From contig NZ_JAKRNM010000001.1 in NCBI RefSeq assembly GCF_022346995.1, positions 2,081,712-2,145,711 of the forward strand: 64,000 bases of DNA, given 5' to 3'. How positions within the stretch are numbered: position 1 is the stretch's first letter; each line of letters starts with the position of its first letter. The position numbers and the translations under genes were made by a program. This DNA comes from Paenibacillus sp. ACRRY. GTDB lineage: Bacteria; Bacillota; Bacilli; Paenibacillales; Paenibacillaceae. Under the pieces are notes generated by a model. It worked only from the letters and a program-made list of their open reading frames with translations, made no database searches and was not told the origin of the DNA. Of the stretch, positions 17,263-25,574 are shown in pieces.

Positions 17263-18603
17263 ATGATGTCAAGTGAGCCTCTCTCGTGGAGACGGTTATT
17301 TGCTTTTTTTGTACCGCTCGGCATATCCGCCTCTTTGGTTACCATTTCTCACGTAATTATTAATAGTACACTCGCCAGATCCGCTCATCCGGAGACGGTC
17401 ATTGCCAGTTACGCGATTGCTGGCAGCCTGCTGACCCTTACGGAACGCCCCTCCACACTGCTGCGGCAAACCTGTTCTGCGCTGGTTCGGGACCGCCTGT
17501 CCTTTCAGGCCCTCACTTTCGTCACCAAAATCTTTCTCGCCTGCGTGCTGCTGATTGGATTCCTTATCGTATACTCTCCCATTGGTACAGTGGTTTTCAA
17601 ATATCTGTTCGGCGTGAGTCCCGATTTATTGTCCAAAGTAATCGATGTCTACGAAATCCTGATGTACGTCAGTATCTTCTCGGTCATTCGCAATATCTAT
17701 CAAGGCATTATCATTACGAATAATCGAACCAAATGGCTGACCATCGGCATGTTATTCCGTCTTGGAGGCATGTATGGCCTATCCCTGTATTTCATCTATA
17801 CAGACAGCATTAACAGCGGTCGTGTAGGCGCTATCATTTTTGCGGCAGGCATGATGATTGAAGCACTCGTCAGTTTTCTTGAGGGAAACAGCATCAAGCG
17901 GAACATGCCAGCCAAGCTGGAGGATCATCCCGTCGAAAACAAAGGAGACGTTTTCCGCTTCTACAAGCCGCTGCTGTTATCCAGTTTTGTCGCCTTGTTC
18001 ATTGGACCTGTCATTAATATCGTGCTTGGCAAAACGACGGGTATTGCGCTTGCCATCTCTTCTTTTGCCGTAGCCAGCAGTTTGATGCAGCTCATGTTAA
18101 GCTTTTTTACCTACATTCATCAAATTGTGCTTAATTTCTATGAGATTGATGCCAAACTGGTGAGAAAATTCGCGCTGGTGACCGGATTTATTCCTTTTGC
18201 CATGACAGCAGCCATAGCCTATACACCTCTGGGTCCATGGGTACTGGAAAATGTAATGAGCGTTCAGGGGAACCTGCTGCAGCAAAGTTTGTGGACGCTG
18301 CGAGCCTTTGTGCTATTTCCGCTGATTTCGCCTTTTCTTGATTTCAGCAATGGGCTGATCCTGCTGCGGGGACAGACCAAAACGATGTTCCGCTCCCAGT
18401 CAGCCAATGCAATCTGTACCGTGATCGTACTGCTCATTCTGGTTAGCATATTCCCGGCTTGGAACGGCATGATTGGTGCTGTAGCTCAGTCCCTAGGTCT
18501 GCTGGCAGAACTGGTCATTGTATGGCTTGTCATCCGGCGCACGCAGAAGGAACCTTCCATGTCTGCCCCACCGTCCCGAAAGTCATCTTCACTTAAAGGC
18601 TAA
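17263..18603 (+). CDS. MATE/MOP-like multidrug or lipid exporter homologue
   Basis: A 446-residue protein with about twelve hydrophobic segments. The pattern resembles the MOP superfamily (MATE, MurJ, polysaccharide flippases), but I do not see a diagnostic motif, so the substrate and exact family remain open. ATG 17263 is 8 nt after AAAGGAG. It is divergent from the YtpB-like gene and followed by an MFS gene 35 nt downstream. Its clearly Ser/Lys-rich tail (APPSRKSSSLKG) is cytoplasmic. Co-transcription with the MFS gene is likely. Confidence 0.7.
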   Translation: MMSSEPLSWRRLFAFFVPLGISASLVTISHVIINSTLARSAHPETVIASYAIAGSLLTLTERPSTLLRQTCSALVRDRLSFQALTFVTKIFLACVLLIGFLIVYSPIGTVVFKYLFGVSPDLLSKVIDVYEILMYVSIFSVIRNIYQGIIITNNRTKWLTIGMLFRLGGMYGLSLYFIYTDSINSGRVGAIIFAAGMMIEALVSFLEGNSIKRNMPAKLEDHPVENKGDVFRFYKPLLLSSFVALFIGPVINIVLGKTTGIALAISSFAVASSLMQLMLSFFTYIHQIVLNFYEIDAKLVRKFALVTGFIPFAMTAAIAYTPLGPWVLENVMSVQGNLLQQSLWTLRAFVLFPLISPFLDFSNGLILLRGQTKTMFRSQSANAICTVIVLLILVSIFPAWNGMIGAVAQSLGLLAELVIVWLVIRRTQKEPSMSAPPSRKSSSLKG

Positions 18604-18638
18604 ATATTGAAATGTAATGAAGAATGGAGTCTCTCAAC

Positions 18639-19817
18639 ATGAAATTAAGTCACAACGCCCGCCCGGATCAAAACTGGCTGCGGGCACTTATGTTTACAAT
18701 CTTCGGCTCAACCGTGCTGGTGGTTTCCTACCTCCAGCTCTACTTCAGTCATCTGGGATTCAGCCGGGCCGAGATTGGCTACTTGTACGGAATCGGTCCA
18801 CTTGTATCCGTATTCTCCAACATGTTCTGGAGCATGGCCAGTGACCGATACAAAACCGTCCGCAAAGTCATGATCATTCTGCTCGGCGGACAATTAATTA
18901 CAGGCGTCATGCTCGCCAATGCAACGTCCTTTGGCCAAGTATTTTTCCTGGTCACGTTATTTTACTTTTTCTACTACCCGGTCTACCCGCTTGCCGATAC
19001 GATGGCGATTACCACCGCAAGCAAATACGGTCGAAATTTCACGTCCATTCGAGTATTTGGCTCCATTGGCTATGCCTTTTTTGCATTAAGCATTGGTTAT
19101 TTTCTTGGTTCTTTTGGACCCGGGTGGACGATGTGGGTATGCGTTACACTTGCTGCCATAACCCTTCTGATTGGTTTCCGGTTGCAGGATCAGAATGAAC
19201 CCTCTGGCAGCAGCAGTAAAATGGAGCTCTCCGGGCTCTGGGCAATCCTGAAACGCAGAGATGTGCTGAGCTTTTTCGGGTGTGTTTTCCTGCTCGCATT
19301 AGGGCATCGGATGAATGAAGCATTTCTCACCATCACGCTGAAGGATCTCGGTGCCAGTGAAGGCCTGATCGGCTGGTCGCTGCTCATCTCTTCCGTGAGT
19401 GAAATTCCTATATTTCTGCTGCTCAGCAAGTATGGCAATCGATATAAGGAGCTTCCCTTACTCACCTTAGCTGCGCTTATGTATACCCTTCGTTTATTTC
19501 TGATGTCTGTGTCGGATACACCTACAGCTGTTGTTGCCATTCAAACCATGCACAGTGTCACCTTTGGCATTTTCTATGTAACAGCCGTCCGCTATATTAC
19601 CCGCCTCGTACCAGATGCGTATCGTGCGACAGGTATGGCCCTGTTCACCATCGTATGGTCAAGTGCCTCAGGTCTGCTCAGCGGAACCTTTGGAGGGTTG
19701 ATATTGGATCATGCTGGCAGACAGGTCTTCTATCTTACAGCCATGACCTTCTCACTCGCTGCACTTCTTGGCTTCATCCTGAAGCTGCTATCCAGCATAA
19801 CCAAACGTGCAGAATGA
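18639..19817 (+). CDS. MFS transporter (MFS_1-like)
   Basis: A 392-residue transporter with twelve hydrophobic segments in two halves. The loop between helices 2 and 3 is YLYGIGPLVSVFSNMFWSMASDRYK, close to the MFS loop signature and to the PPP/LacY-like branch. ATG 18639 has GGAG 9 nt upstream, better than ATG 18624. It follows the MOP-like transporter closely, suggesting the pair acts together. There is no clear plus-strand terminator before the convergent cold-shock gene. Confidence 0.82.
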   Translation: MKLSHNARPDQNWLRALMFTIFGSTVLVVSYLQLYFSHLGFSRAEIGYLYGIGPLVSVFSNMFWSMASDRYKTVRKVMIILLGGQLITGVMLANATSFGQVFFLVTLFYFFYYPVYPLADTMAITTASKYGRNFTSIRVFGSIGYAFFALSIGYFLGSFGPGWTMWVCVTLAAITLLIGFRLQDQNEPSGSSSKMELSGLWAILKRRDVLSFFGCVFLLALGHRMNEAFLTITLKDLGASEGLIGWSLLISSVSEIPIFLLLSKYGNRYKELPLLTLAALMYTLRLFLMSVSDTPTAVVAIQTMHSVTFGIFYVTAVRYITRLVPDAYRATGMALFTIVWSSASGLLSGTFGGLILDHAGRQVFYLTAMTFSLAALLGFILKLLSSITKRAE

Positions 19818-19850
19818 GCGCATCGAGCTGTCTTTTTAAAAAATGAACAC

Positions 19851-19882
19851 AAAAAAGCACAGTCCCCTCGGAGACTGTGCTT
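19851..19882 (-). terminator. Terminator of the cold-shock protein gene
   Basis: On the minus strand AAGCACAGTC pairs with GACTGTGCTT and is followed by TTTTGTG. On the plus strand the hairpin is not followed by a T-run. Confidence 0.8.
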
Positions 19883-19943
19883 GGGTTCGTTATATTCAGC
19901 TAGAAGCCAATCATTTATAAGAAATCCGTTGACCGGAAAAATC

Positions 19944-20141
19944 TTACAATTTAGTTACGTTAGCTGCTTGAGGACCACGGTTTCCATCAGTGATTTCGAA
20001 TTCTACCGCTTGACCTTCTTCCAATGTTTTAAAGCCGTCGCCTTGGATTGCGGAGAAATGTACGAATACGTCCTCGCCGCCTTCAACTGAAATAAAGCCA
20101 TAGCCTTTTTCTGCGTTAAACCATTTAACTGTACCTTTCAA
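19944..20141 (-). CDS. cspB: Cold-shock protein, CspB/CspD type
   Basis: A 65-residue OB-fold RNA/DNA chaperone. Both nucleic-acid motifs are present: KGYGFISV (RNP1, residues 12-19) and VFVHFSAI (RNP2, 25-32). It keeps mRNA unstructured during cold shock and often during normal growth. AGGAGG lies 7 nt before the ATG. The short leader contains a strong hairpin (next entry). Which paralogue it is (CspB, CspC or CspD) cannot be told. Confidence 0.95.
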   Translation of the reverse strand: MKGTVKWFNAEKGYGFISVEGGEDVFVHFSAIQGDGFKTLEEGQAVEFEITDGNRGPQAANVTKL

Positions 20142-20160
20142 ATGAACAACCTCCTAAAAA

Positions 20161-20183
20161 TATCGCCATCTATGGCGAATACC
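20161..20183 (-). promoter_or_regulatory. Hairpin in the cold-shock gene leader
   Basis: On the minus strand TATTCGCCAT pairs with ATGGCGATA across a 2-nt loop, ending about 8 nt before the ribosome site. It may act as a temperature-sensitive mRNA element; this is inferred only from position. Confidence 0.45.
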
Positions 20184-20186
20184 CTT

Positions 20187-20215
20187 ATTATACTGTATGA
20201 CTTTCCACTTTGCAA
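20187..20215 (-). promoter_or_regulatory. Promoter of the cold-shock gene
   Basis: Minus-strand TTGCAA (20215-20210) and TATAAT (20192-20187) with a 17-nt spacer; start near 20180. Confidence 0.65.
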
Positions 20216-20304
20216 TTTATCTTTTCAATAAATGCGGAAAAAATTTGCTTTGAAACGTAGGGTACGGTATCATTTTACCAAAACCGTAAGTTTGGAGACT
20301 ATCT

Positions 20305-20538
20305 ATGATTAAAAAACATGAAATATACAAAACCGACAAGTGGAATATGATGACGGTAGAAGTACAAGGCAAATACCTCGTACTCCGTGAAATTTCCGAG
20401 GAATGGGGCGAAGAATGCCATACGTTTCTTAGCCGCCCTGCCTTGATGCACTGGGCTGAGCGCCGTTTTCCAAAAGCCGATTTCGAGAACCGCGAGGATG
20501 AATGGCGTCAATTAATGGCTGCTTTCAAAGAGGTGTAA
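20305..20538 (+). CDS. Conserved-looking small protein of unknown function
   Basis: A 77-residue soluble protein starting MIKKHEIYKTDKWN, rich in Glu, Trp and Arg, without signal or membrane segment. I do not recognise a family. GGAG lies 7 nt before the ATG. It is divergent from the cold-shock gene and 3 nt upstream of the next small gene, so the two form a two-gene unit. Confidence 0.6.
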   Translation: MIKKHEIYKTDKWNMMTVEVQGKYLVLREISEEWGEECHTFLSRPALMHWAERRFPKADFENREDEWRQLMAAFKEV

Positions 20539-20541
20539 TGA

Positions 20542-20727
20542 ATGACGCTTGACTCAAGCAATGTTGTCATTTTCATTATCCTTGCCTTTTCGCTGGGAGT
20601 TGTGCTTATTCTGGGACGCAGTTCCATTCCGGATCGACTGCGACGGGGAATGGCTCTTATAGCTACACTGCTTATTTGTTTTGCATTTTTCCTGATCGTC
20701 TATTTCCTCGCCAACATGGGAGCCTAG
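20542..20727 (+). CDS. Small two-helix membrane protein
   Basis: A 61-residue protein with two hydrophobic helices (about 8-24 and 37-57) joined by a basic loop SSIPDRLRRGM. The family is unknown to me. GAGGTG inside the end of the previous gene provides the ribosome site, 3 nt separating the genes. It is probably translated with the 77-residue protein and may anchor it at the membrane (inference). Confidence 0.6.
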   Translation: MTLDSSNVVIFIILAFSLGVVLILGRSSIPDRLRRGMALIATLLICFAFFLIVYFLANMGA

Positions 20728-20740
20728 TGCTCTCCAAATA

Positions 20741-20785
20741 TTTCAACAGGCCCGAGGCCATACTATACTGAATTGCTCGTATAGT
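20741..20785 (+). promoter_or_regulatory. Probable promoter and inverted repeat before pepF
   Basis: TTTCAA (20741-20746) and TATACT (20764-20769) are 17 nt apart. A perfect 7-bp inverted repeat, ACTATAC (20762-20768) and GTATAGT (20779-20785), straddles the predicted start and ends at the ribosome site. It may be an operator or a leader hairpin. Confidence 0.45.
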
Positions 20786-20799
20786 CAGGAGGAAGGCCG

Positions 20800-22716
20800 T
20801 TGAAATATCGAAAATCGCTGTTCGTCATGCTAGTACTCAGTCTGATTCCTTCGTCTCTCTCCGCACAAGCGAGCGAGACGGGAGCAGATTGGTCTATACA
20901 TCAACTTCATCAAAGGAGGATTCCCATGAGTCAATTATTGAAACGTTCCGAGGTACCAACTGAACATACGTGGAAACTCGAAGATTTGTTCGCCGATCAG
21001 AAAGCCTGGGATCAGGAATACGAAGAAGTAACGTCTCTGACCAAGAAAGCCTCCGAATTTCAAGGCAAGCTGAACAAGCCGGAATCTCTTAAGGCATGCT
21101 TTGAGCTCGAAGATGAGGTCAGTCTCAAAATTGAACGCCTTTTTGTGTATGCACGCATGCACCAAGATGAAGACACAGCTAATCCTACATACCAAAACCT
21201 GTCCCAAAAAGCGCAAAAGCTAAGCGTGCGTGTCGGGGAAGCTCTTTCCTTTGTCACACCCGAAATTCTCTCCCTGCCGGATGATCAGCTGGATGCTTTC
21301 ATTGCAGATGAGAAACTGTCGGCATTCAAGTTCACTCTGGAAGAGATGAAACGTGAGAAGGCGCATGTCTTGAGCAAAACGGAAGAAGCCCTGCTTGCAC
21401 AGGTGGGCAACTTGTCTCAAGCACCGCAAACCATCTTCAGCATGCTGAACAATGCCGATCTCAAGTTCCCGAAAATCAAGGATGAACATGGCAACGATGT
21501 GGAGCTTACCCACGGAAGTTATATTCAATTCCTGGAGAACCCTAATCGCGAAGTTCGCGAACGTGCCTTCAAAGCGGTGTATGAAACGTACGCCAAACAG
21601 AAGAACACGATCGCCGCAGCCCTGAATGCCAATGTCACCAAAAACATGTTCTATGCAAATGTCCGGAAGTACCCGTCCGTAATGGAAATGTCACTGTATG
21701 GTGACAACATTCCAACGGAAGTGTACACCAACCTGGTGGACACCATTCATGAAAGCCTCCCGCTCCTGCACCGTTATATGGATCTGCGCAAAAAATTGCT
21801 CGGTGTGGATCAATTGCATATGTATGACTTGTTCGCTCCTCTGGTTGATGAGTATAAAATGGACATCACCTACGAGGAAGCGAAACAGACCGTCAAAGAT
21901 GGCCTGAAACCACTGGGCGAGGATTATGGAAATGCATTGCAGGCTGGATATGATGACCGCTGGATTGACGTATATGAGAACGAAAACAAACGTTCAGGTG
22001 CTTACAGCTGGGGTGCATACGGCACACATCCATACGTCCTGCTTAACCATAAAGACAATCTGAACAGCATGTTTACACTGGCACATGAAATGGGTCATGC
22101 TCTGCATTCCTATTATTCGGATACTACCCTTCCGTATCGGGATGCACAGTACACCATCTTCCTGGCAGAGGTTGCATCCACAACCAATGAGGCGTTGCTG
22201 ATGGATTACCTGCTTAACAAATCCACGGATCCGAAGGAAAAACTGTATCTGTTGACCTATTATGCAGATCAATTCCGTACAACTGTGTTCCGTCAAACGA
22301 TGTTTGCAGAATTCGAGAAAATCATTCATGAGCGTGCTGAACAGGGCGAAGCCCTTACACCGCAGCTGCTGTCTGAAATTTATTACGACCTCAACGTCCA
22401 ATACCATGGAAATAGCATGGCTGTAGATAAGGATATTGAGATGGAATGGGCACGTATCCCCCATTTCTACAACAGCTTCTACGTTTACAAATACGCAACC
22501 GGATTCTCTGCAGCAACGAGCTTCTCCAAACAGATTCTCGAAGAAGGTCAGCCTGCGGTAGACCGTTATCTTGGTTTCCTCAAGAGTGGTGGAAGTGACT
22601 ACTCCATCAATATTCTGAAAAAAGCAGGCGTGGATATGTCTTCTCCACAGCCAATTCGCGAAGCCATGAGTGTCTTCAAAGAATTGATTGAACAGATGGA
22701 ACAATTGACCAAATAA
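20800..22716 (+). CDS. pepF: Oligoendopeptidase F (M3B), with alternative starts
   Basis: An M3-family zinc endopeptidase that degrades 6-20 residue peptides. The zinc site is AHEMGHALH with the downstream Glu in LAEVASTTNEALL. Two starts look usable: TTG 20800, 7 nt after AGGAGG, gives 638 residues with a signal-like N-terminus (basic MKYRKS then hydrophobic FVMLVLSLIPSSLSAQA); ATG 20926, 6 nt after AAAGGAGG, gives 596 residues, the usual cytoplasmic PepF length beginning MSQLLKRSEVP. The frame between them is open. Monocistronic with its own terminator. Enzyme identity is firm; which start is used is open. Confidence 0.92.
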   Translation: MKYRKSLFVMLVLSLIPSSLSAQASETGADWSIHQLHQRRIPMSQLLKRSEVPTEHTWKLEDLFADQKAWDQEYEEVTSLTKKASEFQGKLNKPESLKACFELEDEVSLKIERLFVYARMHQDEDTANPTYQNLSQKAQKLSVRVGEALSFVTPEILSLPDDQLDAFIADEKLSAFKFTLEEMKREKAHVLSKTEEALLAQVGNLSQAPQTIFSMLNNADLKFPKIKDEHGNDVELTHGSYIQFLENPNREVRERAFKAVYETYAKQKNTIAAALNANVTKNMFYANVRKYPSVMEMSLYGDNIPTEVYTNLVDTIHESLPLLHRYMDLRKKLLGVDQLHMYDLFAPLVDEYKMDITYEEAKQTVKDGLKPLGEDYGNALQAGYDDRWIDVYENENKRSGAYSWGAYGTHPYVLLNHKDNLNSMFTLAHEMGHALHSYYSDTTLPYRDAQYTIFLAEVASTTNEALLMDYLLNKSTDPKEKLYLLTYYADQFRTTVFRQTMFAEFEKIIHERAEQGEALTPQLLSEIYYDLNVQYHGNSMAVDKDIEMEWARIPHFYNSFYVYKYATGFSAATSFSKQILEEGQPAVDRYLGFLKSGGSDYSINILKKAGVDMSSPQPIREAMSVFKELIEQMEQLTK

Positions 22717-22746
22717 AGTTGTCTCTCTGTTACACGCGACCTGCAT

Positions 22747-22775
22747 CCCTTGCCCAATTTCGGGCAAGGGATTTT
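22747..22775 (+). terminator. Terminator of pepF
   Basis: CCCTTGCCC pairs with GGGCAAGGG, followed by ATTTTAT. Confidence 0.75.
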
Positions 22776-22854
22776 ATAATCAAGCCAGATGCACAGCGCC
22801 TTCTTTAGGGTAATGCATTCGTAGTCCTGAATTGTTCAACAAGGAGGCACCACC

Positions 22855-23238
22855 ATGAAAATGCAATGGACCCTCATCGCAGGTCTAGTTTTTGCACTTC
22901 TTACCGGAATCTTCGCTGTTATTAATGTGGATTCCGTGCAGGTTAACCTGCTGTTTAACACGGTTCAAATCCCACTGATTTTGTTGATTCTGGGCTGTAC
23001 CCTGATCGGCGGAATCATTGTCGGATCTTATGGCATTTTCCGTCAATATCGATTGCAGCGCGAGAACAAGCAACTGAAATTGCGTGTAACCGAATTGGAG
23101 AACACGGCTTCGAGCTATTCTTCACTGGGTTCCACCGCGACAATGGAATCATACGAAACAACTGAACCGGATCGCAAGGCTGAGACAGATTCCATCCAGA
23201 GTCAGCAGCGCAAGGGAAATTCTGCAGATTCGTTGTAA
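22855..23238 (+). CDS. LapA-domain (DUF1049) membrane protein
   Basis: A 127-residue protein with two transmembrane helices (about 4-27 and 41-62) and the FAVINVDSVQVNLLF segment typical of LapA/DUF1049. A coiled-coil segment (residues 66-84) and a Ser/Thr/Glu-rich disordered tail follow. In proteobacteria LapA-like proteins serve LPS assembly; in Gram-positives the role is unknown. AAGGAGG lies 7 nt before the ATG. Confidence 0.8.
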   Translation: MKMQWTLIAGLVFALLTGIFAVINVDSVQVNLLFNTVQIPLILLILGCTLIGGIIVGSYGIFRQYRLQRENKQLKLRVTELENTASSYSSLGSTATMESYETTEPDRKAETDSIQSQQRKGNSADSL

Positions 23239-23309
23239 GAAGAACAAACAGCCTGCTGGCATAAGGAATGGATGTCCCATTCGACCAGACAGGCTGTATT
23301 CTTGTTTTT
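23239..23309 (+). terminator. Terminator after the LapA-like gene
   Basis: AAGAACA-ACAGCCTG pairs with CAGGCTGT-TTCTT across a structured loop, followed by TTGTTTTTG. Confidence 0.6.
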
Positions 23310-23339
23310 GGAACACTTATTATGAGGAGGCATCACTAT

Positions 23340-24380
23340 ATGAATTTTACGATTAATGAATCCTACGTCCTGGACCTTCTGAAAAAGCTGCTGGATACCC
23401 CAAGTCCAAGTGGCTACACACACCACATTATCGAGATGATCCGGGAAGAAGCCGAATCATTGAATATTTCGTTTGAATTAAATAACAAAGGTGGAGCCGT
23501 GCTCACTTTGCCTGGGCAGGATGCCTCCAAAACGATTGGACTCAGTGCACACGTGGATACGCTCGGCGCGATGGTACGTTCCATCACTTCTTACGGTACG
23601 CTCAAGCTAACCTCTGTGGGTGGATTCACCATGCACAGTATTGAGAATGAGTATTGCACGATCCACACACGTGATGGAAAGACATACACTGGTACAATTC
23701 TCTCCCTGCACCCATCGGTTCATGTCTACCCAGACGCCCGCACCTTTGAGCGTAAGGAAAGCCATATGGAAGTTCGTATTGATGAAGTGGTCTCTTCTAA
23801 GGAAGATGTTCTTAAACTGGGTATCAGCGTCGGAGACTTTATTTCATTCGATGCACGTGCAGTTATTACACCAAGCGGTTATATCAAGTCGCGTCATCTG
23901 GATGACAAAGCCAGTGTAGCTGCCCTTTTCGGCATTTTGGAATCTGCTCATCGGGAAGGCTGGAAGCCTCTACATAACGTCTCTCTGCTTATTTCGAATT
24001 ACGAAGAAGTCGGGCATGGCGCCTCGTATATTCCGTCCGAGATCAGTGAATTGATCGCGGTAGATATGGGAGCAATGGGTGACGATCTCAGTTGTAAAGA
24101 AACGGATGTATCCATCTGCGCCAAAGATTCTTCAGGTCCATATGACTATGACATGACGAGTCGCCTGATTGAACTTGCCAAACAGGCAAATCTCGATTAT
24201 GTCGTTGATATTTATCCCCAATACGGATCAGATGGCAGTGCTGCCTTGCGAGGTGGAAACAACATTCGTGCTGCACTGATTGGTCCTGGAGTACATGCCT
24301 CCCATTCCATGGAGCGTACACACAAGGATGCTGTTTTGAACACAGCCAGACTGCTCGCTTCATATATTACAACCAAGTAA
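23340..24380 (+). CDS. M42-family metallopeptidase (glutamyl aminopeptidase type)
   Basis: A 346-residue cytoplasmic di-metal aminopeptidase. Metal and catalytic motifs: SAHVDTLGAMV (His and the catalytic-region Asp), LDDKASVA (bridging Asp), NYEEVGHGA (catalytic Glu then metal Glu), VDMGAMGDD and PGVHASHSMERT. It trims N-terminal residues from peptides as a large oligomer. ATG 23340 follows GAGGAGG by 9 nt; the longer frame would start inside the preceding terminator. Sits near pepF, so both serve peptide recycling. Confidence 0.9.
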   Translation: MNFTINESYVLDLLKKLLDTPSPSGYTHHIIEMIREEAESLNISFELNNKGGAVLTLPGQDASKTIGLSAHVDTLGAMVRSITSYGTLKLTSVGGFTMHSIENEYCTIHTRDGKTYTGTILSLHPSVHVYPDARTFERKESHMEVRIDEVVSSKEDVLKLGISVGDFISFDARAVITPSGYIKSRHLDDKASVAALFGILESAHREGWKPLHNVSLLISNYEEVGHGASYIPSEISELIAVDMGAMGDDLSCKETDVSICAKDSSGPYDYDMTSRLIELAKQANLDYVVDIYPQYGSDGSAALRGGNNIRAALIGPGVHASHSMERTHKDAVLNTARLLASYITTK

Positions 24381-24409
24381 TCGCCCTCAGCATGCTTCAG
24401 GAATATAGC

Positions 24410-24452
24410 AAGATGCCAGCAACAGCTCACATCGCCGCCTGGCATCTTTTTT
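24410..24452 (+). terminator. Terminator of the M42 peptidase gene
   Basis: AGATGCCAG pairs with CTGGCATCT across a 22-nt loop and runs into TTTTTT. Confidence 0.8.
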
Positions 24453-24487
24453 CACCCTATTAATTTCTCCTTACCTGGATATCTACC

Positions 24488-25426
24488 CTAGTCAGCCTGC
24501 TCCACATACTGACGATATTGCTGCTCGATTCGTGTTACTTCCCTCTCATGATCACGAATTTCATTTTTCAACACATGCAATGTACGACGGACGGTTAGAC
24601 GGCCCTCCTCTACCTGGGATTCAGCTTTACGGATTTTGTCTTGCACCATCCAGTCCACAAAGAGATTGTCGAAAAAGTAATCTGCAAAGGATAATAATCC
24701 CCCAAGCTCCAGGTCGGCATGTACCGCCATTTTCACATCTTCAAACTCCTTCTGGAATCGCTTCAAATGCCTTCCCGCTTCAGTTAGGGCAGATTGAGCC
24801 TCATCCATACGACCGCGTTTGATATGAGTGGATATCATGCCTCCGCCCATCATGTCGTATACTCCCCAATTCCCTGCAGACTTGAGCGCATCCCCCGCAC
24901 GGTTAAGTGCACTGAGAAGGCGTTCCCCTTCGCGGTCTGCCTCCTTAAGTTCCTTCATTTCACCGCGTAAATGCTCCAGATCCTCTGCCAATTGCCTAAG
25001 TTCATCGTGGTTCGCCAGCAGTTGATTTTCCTTTTTGCCCCACAATATCTTGTAATCATTTTCCCAAAATCGATATTTACTCTGCTCATCCAGTTCGCGC
25101 TGCACTTCTTTTCTCTGCTCATGAATGTCTTGTAACATTTGGCAGGCTGTATCGTACTCAGCCTTACTCTCCATTAATTCCAGTTCTTCCTTCTCCAGCT
25201 TCTCCTGCTTTTTGCCAATCAAGTTATAGAAAAATGCAGATAAGGTCATGCCATTCAGCCGGTCCACATCATTCTGCTCCTTCTGGAGATGCTCCAGGCG
25301 CCTCTGTACTTTCGCTTTCCACTCAGCTTCTTCCTGGTTCAACTTCTCCAGGCGATTGTTCCATTTCTCGTAAATTCTCCCCTTTTCCTTGAGCACAGCC
25401 AGTTGTTCATTTAATTCTTTATACAT
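24488..25426 (-). CDS. Long coiled-coil protein of unknown function
   Basis: A 312-residue soluble protein, almost entirely Glu/Lys/Gln/Leu-rich helix. Coiled coils run over about residues 1-55, 70-170 and 255-312, broken by a short hydrophobic segment (LNGMTLSAFFYNLIG, 58-72) and a Gly-rich stretch (NWGVYDMMGGGMISTH, near 187-202). No enzyme motif is visible and I do not recognise the family. The ATG is preceded by AAGGAGAG at a somewhat long spacing. It is monocistronic and converges on the M42 gene. Confidence 0.6.
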   Translation of the reverse strand: MYKELNEQLAVLKEKGRIYEKWNNRLEKLNQEEAEWKAKVQRRLEHLQKEQNDVDRLNGMTLSAFFYNLIGKKQEKLEKEELELMESKAEYDTACQMLQDIHEQRKEVQRELDEQSKYRFWENDYKILWGKKENQLLANHDELRQLAEDLEHLRGEMKELKEADREGERLLSALNRAGDALKSAGNWGVYDMMGGGMISTHIKRGRMDEAQSALTEAGRHLKRFQKEFEDVKMAVHADLELGGLLSFADYFFDNLFVDWMVQDKIRKAESQVEEGRLTVRRTLHVLKNEIRDHEREVTRIEQQYRQYVEQAD

Positions 25427-25506
25427 AAATGTGGTGTTCTCTCCTTTCGCTGGAATTATTTTCTTACTACTTACAACGTAATGGATATGGCTAACGTTTC
25501 ATATAA

Positions 25507-25566
25507 AAAAATCGCCATCCTTCAAAACAAGGCATAAGGCCCTATTTTAAATGATGACGATTTGTA
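25507..25566 (-). terminator. Terminator of the ABC-F gene
   Basis: On the minus strand AAATCGTCATC pairs with GATGGCGATTT around a large loop that can fold internally, followed by TTTTTT. Confidence 0.6.
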
Positions 25567-25574
25567 CATTTCGA

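Noticed and set aside
21994..22767. 257-residue minus-strand open frame
   Set aside because: It is antisense to pepF and runs through the pepF terminator; no domain is visible.
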